Below, piece by piece: positions 1 through 12,900 of a stretch of 64,000 nucleotides of DNA (its first letter is position 1; every line of letters begins with the position of its first letter). Below the pieces are notes generated by a model, which worked only from the letters and a program-made list of their open reading frames with translations, did no database searches and was not told the DNA's origin. Source of the stretch: Euglena gracilis (lineage: Eukaryota > Euglenida > Euglenophyceae > Euglenales). The position numbers and the translations under genes were made by a program. The stretch covers positions 24,652,938-24,716,937 of the forward strand of contig CP154957.1 in NCBI GenBank assembly GCA_039621445.1. Reading direction: 5' to 3'.

Positions 1-357
1 AAATAGCCCATATGATCCCTCCCAGGAGGTCGGCATGAAACCCCTCTCCACTCGCTGATTTTGGGGCCTTGACTATAGATTCATTTAACACCTGTGTGAC
101 TCCGGGGGGTTTTTCGAGAGTGGGTGGGTGGTTGCCCCCCTCCCATTGTGTGGGGTGCGCCATAGGTCAGGTTTTTGAAGGCCGGGCCAGAAGAAATTTC
201 CAGTGTTTTCGGCCGATTTTGTCTGGATTTTTGGTGGGTGGGTGTGTGGTTGACCCGGGGGGGGGGGGGGGGGGTGGGGGGGGGGTTTTTGAAAAAAAGT
301 CAGAAAGGGTTTGGGCCTGGGAAAAAGTGCCCCCCAGGGGTCATTACAGCCAGGACC

Positions 358-1395
358 CAGAGATATTGAAACTTTCGGACAATTAATTGAAACTTTTGGG
401 CAAAATTATTGGAAGTCCCCCCCCCAGGACCCCCCAAGGACCGGGACAGGTTCTGGGCGGTGGAACTGGCCATGGGGTCGTCAACAGGGGGTCCCTCCAC
501 TCCGCATCCTGGGCCCTCACCGGACAACCGGTTGCCAAAATTTGGGCCTCACTGGAAGGCCAAGGTTCGCTTAAAATTTGGACAAAATGGCCAACAGCAA
601 AATGCCTCTTGTTTAAATGAAGGAAAAAGTGGCACATTTCTTGAGGAAAATGCTTGCCTTTGAACCCCAAAAAAGAGCAATGATTGTAAACTTGGGTGGT
701 TTTGTGCGAGCCTGCTTCGGGCCGTTCCAGCCTCATGCGCACTCAGGGGAGGTCCAACGGAGTCCCCCCCCCAACCACCAGAAATCCTAGCTGGTGGACA
801 AGGAAAATCTTCCTGTCCCTCCCAGGTTTTCCTGAATCTACCTGTGTTTTCAGGGTTGCCTAAGTTTTGATTTTGACCTTCCTCCCCCCCCCCGATCTTG
901 TCCCATACCCCAGCTAACACTAGCCCGAGTATGGGACAAGGTCGGGGGGGGGCAAGATCGGGGGGGGGGTCAATAACTTTCCTTTGGCAGACCCTGGCCC
1001 GGACCCTTCGCCAGGTATGAGACAAGATCGGGAGGGGGGGGACAAGATCGGGGGGGGGGGGATGGTAAGGGTCTAAACTCACCATTGCTTGCCCCGTTCA
1101 CAAATGTGAGATTGATTTGGTTCTGAGAGGGCATTGGTTTTTTCCCCTTTGCCTGCGGTTGCCTGTTGGAACTGCACGTTCATTTTTTTTATTTGGAGAA
1201 GGAATGGTGTGATTGTCGTCAAAATTGGACGGTATGAGTCGGTTTGGTTTTGATGGACCAAACCGACCAAGTATTGAACAAAGTGAAGTGCCCAAAGGCT
1301 CCAAAAGTTTCAATATTTTGTCCAAAAGTTTCAATTACCTTGTCCAGAAATTTCAAGAATTTTGTCCAAAAGTTTCAACAATTTTGTCCAAATAG
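358..1395. repeat. Inverted-repeat element, about 1.04 kb
   Basis: The left end (358-405) carries two spaced copies of a GAAACTTT-type motif. The right end (1300-1394) carries four copies of its reverse complement, TTTGTCCAAAAGTTTCAA, spaced about 26 bp apart. The interior has C-run/G-run inverted pairs (885-960) built around GATCTTGTCCCATAC. No transposase is visible. Likely a non-autonomous element; the exact ends and any target duplication are unclear. Confidence 0.45.
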
Positions 1396-3852
1396 TGTCA
1401 ATAACCACTGTACGTGAATCCATGGTCTTGACGGCCACCCAAAGTTGACTCCAAAAGCGTCTTTCTTTGGGAAATGAGGTGGGTGTAATATGTAACCACA
1501 TTTGCTCAAGAAGCTTTGGGTTTGGTGTGTTTTTAGTTGCTTTCTTAAGTCAGGTGTATTATTTACGGCAGTCTTAGTCTTGCAAATCTGCAGTAAGCCA
1601 TCCTCGGCTTCCTCAACGTCACCTCATTTATGTTGTTTGTATATTCTGTGCACATGTTTGAGAACCGCTTTGTGGGTGACACAGTGTGCAAGATGTTTTA
1701 TTTCAATAAATATTGCACAGCACATTGAGAAACATTTTTCTGATAATGGGCAACCCTGTGAGACAACAACTTTTCTTTTTCGTTTCGTTTTGCTGCTGGT
1801 GCATTTGCCACATATGGCATAAAGTGGAGTTCCCACATTTAACGTGTAGGGTGCTGTGGGGGCTGAGGGGTGTTGGGTGTGTGGGGGGTATGTGGGGTGT
1901 GTGTGTTTGGGGTGTGGGGTGTGTGGGGTGGGGTGTGGGGTGGGGTGTGGGGGGGTATGTTGGGTGTGGGGTTTTGGGGGGTGGGCCGGTCTTTGGGGAT
2001 CGCTGGAGGAGCCAGGTTTGAGGAATATCATTCACCACCAATATCACCAGAGCATTCTGCGAAATTGGTATTATCAAAACTCAAACAGAAACGGGCACGC
2101 AAGAGGACAAGGGTCGCATAGGGGAGGAGACGCCACCCCGATCATGGTTATGATGTTTTTTTTTGTTCTGGGGAGGTCTGAGGGTGCCCCCCTGGATGTG
2201 GCCAAAGGCCGAGCAAGTCAAAAAATGATGCCAAAAGTGTTGAGTGTGTGTGGGGGTGGTATTGTGGGGGATATCTTTTCCCTGAATGTCCTTCGAGCGG
2301 TGCTCTCTGCGGCCAAGCACTTTTGCCTGCCTCTAAATGCAGACCCATGTTCTTTCCCTTACCTTACCGACTCACCCAGCTTCTCCCAATCGTGGTCACA
2401 TGTGCATGTTCACTTATGGATGTTGGATGCACTTTTCGTTGCGTAGACAAGGAATTTTTGGTGGGCGACAAATAGACTCGGCGACCCCCCCCCCAGGTGG
2501 ATGGGAATCTCAGAAACCCTATGGGTGGTGGGTGGGGGGGTCTGACCCCCATCCCACCAGGCTTTCCTGCATTTCCGGGGAGCGCTGATTTTTTTGGTCA
2601 AAATCTTCCTTGCATAGGTGCTGTGGTAGGTGGGTGGGGGGGTTGACCCCCACACCAGGCTTTCCCGTATAGCCCCCCCCCCCAGGGGAATCCAAAGGTG
2701 GGTCCGGGGCCAGACCCCCCCCCCGGGATTTACTGTGCCAGGGGCCTGAGTATTGGTTTCAGAGAAGTGTCGGAAAGTTTCAGAAACAACCTTCAGATGA
2801 CCGAATTTTTGGCGTCCCCCGCGCCGAGCTGGGTGGGTGGGTGGGAGACTCCCCCACCCACCCTGGGGGTCTCCATAAGAAGCCTGGTAAGAATGCACTT
2901 CTGCCGAATGCCCCCCCCCCAAACCTTCCACAGAAAGAAAGAAAGCTTCCGTTCCCCCACCCAATAACCTGCCTGGAAGGCATCCGTCAGCCTGCCTCGC
3001 TTGTCAATTGAACCCGCGTGTCCTGCTGTACAGCAGTTGTGTTTCCCTTCCTAGCCTTCCTGCTTTATTGGCCCAACAACGCCAAATCCAGACAGGAAAT
3101 GAAAACCAATGACCACGCATTTCTACCCTTGATTCTGGATATGTCCAGGATGACCATAGGAGCAGACCGATCCGATGGAGCCCTCCCCCCCCTGCACACA
3201 CCGAGCCACACGATGGTCTTGGTGCAAAAAAGTCCTGGTGAACCACTGTGTGTTTTGTATTTTTTTTGAGGGGGGTTTGGCATTCCTTTCCAACCCTCTT
3301 TCCCCCAAGGATTCGGACCAGGTTCTCCTCACAATCGAAAATTGATGCATGTTTTCAACTGCACCCGTGCCAACGCCCCCTAGCGCCTAGGAAAAGCCAG
3401 GAGCACCAACACACGCCTTTTTTGCTTGGTCTGGGGACAATGTCAAAGGAAGAAAACCGCATGGAAGCTTCGTTTGGGGTTATTGTTCATGTCCAAGCGG
3501 GGTGGGTTGTCTTACAAAGGCTGCATGGCACCAGCCATTTGGGTCAGGCAGGCACAATCACAGGATGGCCAGAGGATGCTTCAAACAAAGATGACGGGAC
3601 GTTTTCAACATTTGCTCTTCATATGTTTCGCCTCGCTGGCACCGGCTTTCCTCCTGTTTCTGCTCTCCACCCACTGCATCCTGTCCACTGCTTTTGATGC
3701 CCCCCGTCTCCTCTTTCTCAGCCCTCTGTGGAAGCACTTGGTTCCCCCCTCTCTGCAGCCTCTTCTCGCCCCCACCCCCCCCGCCCGTCCACATGTTGGG
3801 GGGTCCGGGGTGTGCACCCGGCGTGCCCCCTGCCCCCGGCTGAGCCCCTCCG
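1396..3852. other. Non-coding stretch upstream of the first gene
   Basis: I find no exon-like block here. It holds a (GGGTGTG)n tract at about 1852-1985 and a terminus of the CAGG...CCTG element family at 2862-2878 (CATAAGAAGCCTG). The remainder, including 3004-3850, shows no coding signal in any frame that I would defend. A promoter for the following gene may lie here, but no TATA-like or other motif stands out. Confidence 0.4.
1852..1985 (+). repeat. GGGTGTG simple repeat
   Basis: Degenerate head-to-tail GGGTGTG/GGGGTGTG units. Open frames across it are low-complexity artefacts. Confidence 0.85.
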
Positions 3853-3930
3853 ATGGCCCAGGGCGGGCCGGACTGGGGCCACTCCTACCTCATCCAGCAG
3901 CTGGTCCGCTCCCTCTCCGCAGACCAGCTG
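3853..3930 (+). CDS. Putative first exon of the EF-hand/WD gene
   Basis: It opens with ATG at 3853 and reads MAQGGPDWGHSYLIQQLVRS..., ending at a CAGCTG|GTCCGG donor. The amphipathic helix LIQQLVRSLSADQL is plausible N-terminal family sequence. The start is chosen because no earlier in-frame exon-like sequence is visible. Confidence 0.45.
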
Positions 3931-6900
3931 GTCCGGCCAGCGCCGGGCCTCCACCCTCATGGGGGTTGGTCACCCCACCGCACAGGACAATTCCGGCGGC
4001 GGAGTCGAAATGCGGCCGGGCCGGGGATGGCGGGTGCCGCTGTGCCGACCCGCACCTGGCGCGGCCGCGGCGCGGGGCCCGGCGGTGCCGCCGGCTGCGG
4101 GCGGAGTTCAGCCGGCCCCCGCGGCAGACCCTGCCGTGCGACCGCTTCATCCTCTGCCTCACCGAGCTGCTGGAGGCCGGCCAGCCCCTCGCCAAGAAGC
4201 GGAGTTCCGGAGACCAGGGCTTGACTTGTCCCCCCCCACCCCCACCCAGGGTTCGCCCAACTTCTCTGTTTCATTGGTGTAGGGCGTGGGGGCGAGGATG
4301 CACCAGGGACACTGGGCTTTGCTGACTGGGTGTGGTGGTTGGATGCAGCAAGGTGGAGACCACGGCTGCGAGGCCTCATTCTGTGCACAAATAACACCCC
4401 AAGGTTGTGATCATGAAGATGGCAGCAGAAATGACGAAAAGGGTCAAGACCCTGCAAGAGACCTATGGGAGGAGGCCTCCCCCGGCCGAGACTGCGCTGC
4501 GGCACTGTGTTTCCTAACAGCCACCCTGTCTCCCTCGGGCACTCTGTGGTTTGCGGTCTGTTTGCCCGTTTGCTGTGTGCCGCCGCTCAGCACGGTCTCG
4601 GGACCCGGCCGGCTCAACAATGTGGAGACGCTGCTCACCCTGTTCAGGCAGCTGGACGTGAACGGCGACGGGGAGGTCAGCTGGGACGACGTCAGCAGCA
4701 ACATCTTGGAAGCCAGGCCGGGCTGCCTAATGAGGACTGGGTGGGCATGTCATGAAGTTGCAGCCAGCCATGCACATTTGGAATGAATCATCTTTTCTGT
4801 TTACAAAGGAAACAATTCCCTTTCGCGTTTAACCCCCCCCCCCACTGTCCACCGACCACCCCATATACTAACCACCCCAGTCGGGGGTTGCAGGTGAGGG
4901 CTTGCGTTCCTAACCCCCCCCCCCCCGAAACTGTCATGCCCGAGAGCCTGTCAGGGTCCCGCCTGGAAACTATCAGGGTCAGGGATTTTTTTAAGTCGTG
5001 GACCCCCCCCGGGGGGAGGGGGGGGTAGGGTGGGTGGGTCCGGCTGAGCCCCCTCTCCGGGGGGGGGGGGCAGGGGGGAGTGAGTTTTACTTTTCGGTGC
5101 CTTTGGTGCCAAATTTTTTGAGAAAAGTGCTATTTTTAGAATTTTTCGCAATTTTTGGCCTTTTTCGAGGAAAATTGATTGGGTCCCCTGGGATCCCCCC
5201 CCGGGAGGGGCTCAGGGGGGTGGGGGGGACCCCCCCCGGTCTTTGAAAAACCTCCTGATCAGGGTCCCCGTTACTGGCCAACCTGTCAGTATAGGAAGTT
5301 GTCGGGGTCCCAGGTACTGGCCAACCTGTCAGGGTCATTTTTCATTGATTTTCCCTTGAAAAATGCCTTACCCGCGAGACTGTCAGGGTCCTGCGCGGGA
5401 CACTGTCAGGGTCCCTGAAACCTCCAAAACCTGATGATAGGAAGTTGTTAGGGTCCCTGCTACCGGCCAACCTGTCAGGCGACAGTTTCCCAGGGGGGGG
5501 GTACCTCTCCGTGCGACCACCCCGTGATCGGGGGTTGATTCCAACCTGGTCAGCGGACAAGGGGGGGGGGTAAGTTGATGGCCTTTACATAGGACAGCCT
5601 CTGGGCAGGGCAGAACGGGAATTGGCCAAACAGCCAGGGTGGTGGGTGGGGGGGTCGACCCCCCCCATTGGGCCTTCCCGTTCTGCCCTGCCTCTGGGCG
5701 ACCTTAATGACCTCTAAGAGCAAACTCCAGAGCTCATCAAGAAGAAGGAATTTGCGTTGCCGACCAACCCCCCCCGACTCGTTGGCCCCCCAGGCTGTTG
5801 GGGTCAACATGGCCCCCCGAAGTTGGCCCCCCAGCCTATACAGTCTGGCTGGATCAGTGAGCTATCCCACCAACCCCCCCCCCCCCCCAGCATGTTGGCC
5901 CCAACAGGTTTGAACTCCGAACGGAACTGACCGATCCCATCTTTTTTCCTGAAATTATTGTTTGTATACCCCTGTGCAGGGATTCAAACGTTGGGTTTCA
6001 TGCACATCAGGAATTAGTCCGGGAATTTGTGCAGAAATTAGTGCACAAATTGGTGTGAGATTTAGTGCGGGAATTCGTGCGGGAATTGTGTGGGAGTTTG
6101 TGCGGGAATTAGTGCGGGAATTTGTGCCGGAATTTGTGCGGGAGTTGGTGCAGAAACGAGTCCCAGAATTTGTGTGGGAATTTCTTCGGGACCTCATGCT
6201 CTGGCAGTGGCCCGTCCCCAACGGTGGACAGTCCTGACCTTGTGCACCAAATGTTCATTGACCGGCCAATGGCGGAGGTGTGGAAGGGGCTGGAGCAGGC
6301 TCTGCTTTATTGTGGTTCATCAAAGCCCACCAAGCTTTCATGTCTGGATGCAGACAATCACAGATGATTTTGTGGCCGATTTCCTCCCGGTCACAAAATC
6401 GGACCACGAAAGCATCAGAGGTGTTCTCCAGAAATACACACAAGTTGAAGGGTGTTGGTTTTTGTTTATTCAGAAAATGAACTTCCACCTTTCTGCCCAG
6501 GCTGCCTCCAGAAGGGTCAATCACTATGTCGGTCCGCTGACAGGGTTTTGGCAACCCATTTAGGGGCAATCAAGAAAAAAATTCAAAGACAAAAGGTTGT
6601 GTTTTTTCTTTCCTGTACGTTTTTTTATTTTCATATACAGGTGTGGATCGGAACTGATGAATGGACTGACAGTTCTGGGCATGTGATCATAAACATGTTC
6701 CAAGCAATGGCATTGCTCTGATTCAGCGGCCGTTTTGAAGAAAGCGTTTTCAGAAACCTTGACAAAGGTGTAGCGTCAAGCCAAGCAGGGATCCTCACAC
6801 GTCCTGAAAAGGAATTTCACGGAAATTCACGGAGGATCACAGAAATGGGCGGAAGGCCATTTCCATGGAAATCACGGATTTTCACAAGAATTCACAGATG

Positions 6901-9900
6901 AGGCAGAAGGTTCGGAAAAATTTTTGGGCCTTTTTTGAATGTGCTTTGTTTGTGCAGATGCATTTTGATGGGATGTTTTGCACATTCTCTGCCTTTCGAA
7001 ACACACAATCACGCAAGCAAAACCTCATTCAGACTATCACAGATGATTTCGTGGTCACTTTCCTCCGTTCCGGTCTCCCGGTCACAAAATTACGAAAGCA
7101 CCAGAGGTTTTCTCCAGAAATACACACAAGTTGAGGGCGTGCGGGTTTTTGCTCATTCAGAAAATGACCTTCTACCTTTCCGCCCAGGCTGCATCCAGAA
7201 GGGTCAATCACTATGGCTGTCCGCTGACAGGGTTTTGGCAACCCATTTAGGGGCAATCATAAGGGGAAAACAATTCAAGGACAAAAGGTTGTTTTTTTTC
7301 TTTCCTCTATACTTTTTTTATTTTCATATTCAGGTGTGGATCGGAACTGATGAATGGACTGACAGTTCTGGGCATGCGATCATAAACATTTTGTTGGGTA
7401 TGCAAGGGAAAATCTACGTCGTAGCATGCGTTCAGTTGGATTGCAAAGGGCCAAACTTGGAGGTTGAGCACTCGGAATTGGCTTCAGCTGTTGTCGAGGT
7501 CCTGAGGATCTCCAGGACTATGATATGGAGAAACAATCTGCTGCCACAACTGCCCAAATATGGCTCGGGTGCAGAATGGAATGTGGCTTTTGACCATTTC
7601 CGGAAACAGGAAATTCACGGAAAATCACGGAAAATCATGGATACATTTTGGCCTCGGCAAGCACGGAAATGTGAGGACCCCTGATCAATGCAATCAAGCG
7701 TCAATTCAACTCCAAGAAATATGACCCGGGTGTGGAAACCTCCAGGAGTTCCCGGGGGGGCCCATTTTTCGAGAGTGTTGAGTGTTGTTCGGATCCAGAC
7801 TCCGAACAGGGGTCTTGTTTGTCTTGGACCCCTGGGGGGTAGGGTTGGTGGGTCGGCCTTTATGCTCAAACAAATGGGAAACAAAAAAAACAACAAAATG
7901 GCAACTGGAAAGCGGCCAAACTGTCCCTTTGGGGTGGAATGCTCTGCGGCTGGAAAGGCACGGCCTGGGCTTGAGGTGGACAAGGTGACCTACGTCCCGG
8001 GGTGGCAGAAGGAGGTCCATTGCACGGCGGATCGCAAGGTGGGTCTGTATTACGACAGGGACGCTGCCGTTCCTTTCCTTTACAGTTGGCTGTTCAAACA
8101 GGCCCTTGTGCAGAAAATTTTTCTTTCGTTTGGCGACCCGGGGGGTGGGTGAGTCCGGGCCGAGCCCCCCCCCCCCCCCTGGGAGTGAGGTCTGGCCGAG
8201 TGGTACCCCCGTTTCCTCTATTTTTTTCAGCGAAACGCTGACCATTTTTTTAAACCCAAAATTTCTCCCCAAAAGTCCAAAAGTGGGTACTCCCCGAGCC
8301 TCTCCTCTGGTGCCCCCTGGGGGTGGGTGGATGGGTCTGGACTCTGGACATAGCAGGCAGAATTTTTTTTTGAGTTTGGTGACCCTGGGGGGATTGGGGG
8401 TCAGGCCGAGTGGGTGCCAGGGTTTGTTCTATTTTCGGAACGAAGCACCGACAAACTTTGACCCCAAATCAATCAATCCCCTCCAAGTGCGTTCCCCCAA
8501 GCCCCCCCCCCCCCCATGTGAGTGGGCCAGATCCGAAAAAACCTCCGATGGCAGGACAATTTCGGTTTTTTCTGCTCCAGACCTTGCAGCAACCTGGTTG
8601 GTGGATGATGAGCAAGCGACCCATCTTGCCAATTCCCAACAACGTCACCAACACACCGCGTGCCCGGTGGTCCTGGGCGGCGGGGTCCCTCCCCCCAGCC
8701 GGACGGGCCAGCCATACGCGGAGTACGAGGGCCACCAGGCCGCCGTTCTCGCCGCGTGCTACGTGGCACCCCTGCAGCGCCTGGCCACCTCCAGTGCCGA
8801 CCGCACCATCATCATGTGGAACCGCCGCACCGAAGCCCCCGCCTTTCTGTTGGAGGCCCCTGCGGAGGCTGCCAACTGGTAAATTGATGGACGGTTACCG
8901 GTCATCCAGGGACTTGGCGTTTGGGATTTGGGACCTTCCCATTCCCACAGTTCTATCCGACAGGCAGCCTCGCTTCGTTCCCCAGATATCGATGACATAT
9001 GACTGCAGCCCAGAACAGACCCTCTGGAACGCAGACGGTTCCAACTGCACCTCGTTCCTGGTAAATGGTGGCCTGTGTTTGTCTGGGTCATCACACATTC
9101 AATGGCGATATGTAATTGCGTCCCAAGCAGGCCTCTTTTTAAGTCAGCAGACCCCCGTGGGTGGGTGGGTCCGGGCCGGACCCCCCCCCCCCCCGGGGGG
9201 GGTCCTGCGCCGGAGGCGCTGGGTATACCTTTTCGGCGCGAAGCGCCGAAATTTTTTGGAAATTGCCTTTAACGGGCCCGATTTTGGGAGGGTCCCCGCT
9301 CCCCCCCCCCCGCCGGGGGGGGGTCCCGCGCCACCCTGGGTGGGTGGGGGGGACCCCCCCTCCCCCCCGGGGGTCTTAAAAAGAAGCCTGGTCCCAAGCA
9401 TGTTTTGTGTGTGCACATGCGTGACGTGTGTGTGTTTTGGTGTGCATGTGTGTGCTTGTGTGTGTATGCGTGCGTGCGTGCGTGCATGTGTGTGTGCGCG
9501 CGCGAGAGTGTCCAGCTCATACCAGCTTAACACCTGTCCCACCCCACCCCCGGGGGGTTACTGACTGGTTTTTTCAGAGTGACTGACTGGTTTTCCGGCC
9601 CCCAGGGGGGGGGGGGTTAGGCCCGAAAGTGAAAAAGTGGCTGGCCTGGCGCCGAAGGTGCCGGACATTTTTGGATTTTTTGAGACTTTTTTGCCTTGTC
9701 AACGTAAGCGCATTCAAGTGTGGCCGATCCCCCAGGGGGGGTAAAGTGACTGACTGGTTTTTTTTTTGAGTGAAAAGTGACCCCCCCCCCCGGGGGGGGT
9801 GGCTAAGCAATGGTATGGTCCAGCTTTCCCCTCTGCTGACCTGGGGTCTGCGGCCGACGCCGCCGCCTCCAGGCTGGACCACCCGGTGCTCTACTCCGGC

Positions 9901-12900
9901 GGCCTGGACGGCGTGCTGCGCTGCTGGGACCTGCAGGACATGCGCGAGGTGAAGGGGGCGTTCGGCTCCGAGCGCCATTCGGATTGGGTGACGGACCTCC
10001 TCATCTTCCCCGGGACGAAGCTGATGGCCTCCTGCAGCCTGGACACCACCATCCGCGTCTGGGACCTCAACCTCGGCGAGTGTGTCTACCTGCAGCCAAG
10101 CAGAGGCCGATTGACCTCTTCCGGCTCTCGGCGAGTGGGTGCTATGGGCAGCCACCATATTTATCATCAGACACTCCTCTGAAGCATGGACCTGAGATGT
10201 TTTATTTGTCTGCGGTTTTTTGGGGGGGACTATTTTCATGGGCACACCCAAAATCAAAACCCTGCGGGTACCATAGGCCTACCCCTACCATAGGCCTGTA
10301 CCATGCTGGCCTGCACCGTGCTGGAGCGAGGAAAAATAGAATAATGAATGAATTGTGAAATGTCAGAACCATTGGTAAGGCTGTCAGCACTGGTGGCAAC
10401 CAAATCTCAATTTTGATGTGCCCATGCCTTTAAACCCCCTCCCCAACCCATCCTTCAGGCAGCACCAGATTCTGGTTCAATGCCGGGACGTGTACCCGCA
10501 GCCGCAGCCCAATTGGGATTCATGTGCATCATGGCTGGGAGACCCAGCCGCCTTTGGTCGGACAGCCTCCGTTTGCCTGCGACGCGGCCATGCCAAAGGC
10601 GTCATGTCCCTGGCGTATTGCACTCCGGCGCCGGCTCACCCCGCCGCCGTGGTTTCCTTGCCTTGGGTTTCGGGCCAAAAACGGGGGGCCGGGGGTCGAA
10701 AAACGCTCATTTTCGGCTCCAAAACAGTTTTTCAGGGTCCGGGAGGCCAAAAAACATCGTTTCAGGCAATTTTTTTCTTCGATTTTCTTCGACTTTTTAG
10801 ACCCAGAAATGACCCAAAATCCTGGGTTTCGGGCGAAATACCGCTTGCCATTCCAACCCGGTGACTGAATGACCCGCTGCCAGAGGCCGAGACGTACTGC
10901 CTGCTGTTGTCCTGCGGCTACGGCAAGGAGGTGCTGGTGTGGAACCCGTTCTCCCAGCAGGGGCCGGTGCACCGCATCCGCGGCCACGACAAGCCGCTGG
11001 TCGGCGTGCAGGTCGTGCCCGGCGCCGGCCGCGCCATCACGTGCGACGTTGCGGGCCGGGCTATGGTGTGGGCCCACCGTCTCCCCGGCTGCTGGGGGCA
11101 TGGCGTGGCTGTTGGACTTGCTGGATGGCTAAACCCTCGGCCCAAGGATACCCCCCCCCCCCAAAATAATACCCCCCCACCCCATTGGGGTCCAACTTCG
11201 GCGACCGAGTTAATACCTCCCACCCTAAATTCCGGGACGAAGACCTGGATTTTGCATGACAATGTAGGTAAAAATCGCAATCTCTGCAAATTACAAAAAT
11301 AAATCGATCCTTTTAGATCATTTGGCCTTCAAAAATGCTAAATTTCATGAGAAAGTACAATAAATGATCCCAAAGGGGTTTTTTGGGTGCCATTTTGGGT
11401 CCCATGGGATTTCGAAAATTTCGAAAATTTTGGGGAGCTATTACCCCCCCCCCCCAATTATACCCCCGCTTTGTTGCACTAGGGCTTCTTGTATGTTTAT
11501 GGCCGGCGCCAACTTCGCTTCTGGCCCATTTTGTGTGGTGAGTGGCCAGGTACCCCTTGCACCAGTGCTCTTTTGTTGCTCCGCCTGGCCGGGTGAGCAA
11601 CTCTGGTGTAATTCCAGCACTGTAGGGACATACACTTACCTTGTGTGGTTGGTATACACCCCCTCGGGCGGGACTTCGGACGAAAAATAATTCCCTGGGG
11701 GTATTATTTGGGGGGCGTTCACCTCCTTCCCCCCGCCGGCCTGCCATTGCCCCAGGCTATGCGGGGGGTCAATATTGGTCAAGTTGACTCCAAGAGCTCG
11801 GGGGGGGGGGGCAATGAGTGGTTTAGCTGATTATTTTCTAGCTTCTATTGCTGCCTGGTGGGTCAGAGAAGGTTTGGGCTGCGAGGTTGGCTTGCAAAAA
11901 TCCCCCATTTTTTTCGCTCTCCGGCTGCGAGGCGGTGCTGAGGACCTCCGCAACTTCGCGTGCCTCCAGCGGCTGGAGGACGTGCCAGGGAAGCGGAACC
12001 TCGCGCCAACCACTGCCTTCTTCTACGACGCGGACCACGAACAGATCGTGCCCGCCCCCGGCTCGGTGTAGAGATGGGGTTGGGAGGGCTGGCACCGAAG
12101 CGACGGACAAGACCTGGTTGACAGGCTGGCGACGCCGACTTGGTTTGGTTTGGTTTCTGGTTCTTCTTTCTGCCTCTGGCAGTCTGGGTCAAATCATACA
12201 TCAGACCATACGTCGTGCGTGTGCCATCTGTCATATGGCACTGTTGCATGGTGTGCTGCTGCATCGGAGGAGGTGGCAGTGAGGAGCCTCTCCAATCACC
12301 AGTGTCCCAGGCAGGGGTGCTCCCAGCGTACGGCTTCCACCGCGTGGTGTGGCCCTCCCGCAAACCCAATGAGGACCGGCGGTTTCCCGTCCGGGTGCAC
12401 CTTGTTCTGTATAACTCCGTGTTCCGCCTGCTGGTCGTGGTGCCCAGCCCAGCACAGGGCAGGGGGTACAGTGGACAGGGTGATACAAATGTTCCAGTCG
12501 AGTGACAAATGCGGGCACCGCGTGATGGCATTGCTCAGGTGTCATTTGTCCCTGCTCAAATGACACTGCTCAAACATTATGCCCAGTTTTGGCTGAGGGA
12601 AGGCATTTGCATTTCAGACCCACAAATATTTACAGAAAGTCTGTTTACCGTCGCCCTTGGGATCTTTCTCTTCTTCAGGAAATGTTGGAATGCCAACACC
12701 CCCAGCGAACGGATGTTTGTACAGTCCAGTTTCTTTGGGAGTTTTGATCTCCCAAAAAATCACTTTTCCCAAGGAAACACTGGCCAATGCCCACCCCACC
12801 CACCTCGTGGTTTTCTGGCAAAAAGGCTGCTGGCTGGATTTGAGCTGCTGGCTGGACCCCCCCCAGGGTCTCCCCAGGGGGGGAGGGGGGGGGGGTCCGG

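Larger units (their letters stand above)
4717..7975. other. Large intron or unresolved interval
   Basis: About 3.3 kb between recognisable exons. Contents: a run of TGTCAGGGTCC motifs (4935-5500), a hAT-like element (4980-5257), a 12-bp tandem array (6005-6190) and a duplicated block (6350-6710 and 7027-7390). One or more small exons may be hidden here. Confidence 0.5.

Noticed and set aside
8410-9564. 384-codon plus-strand frame
   Set aside because: It reads the WD exon in the wrong frame and continues through two mobile elements and a GT tract.
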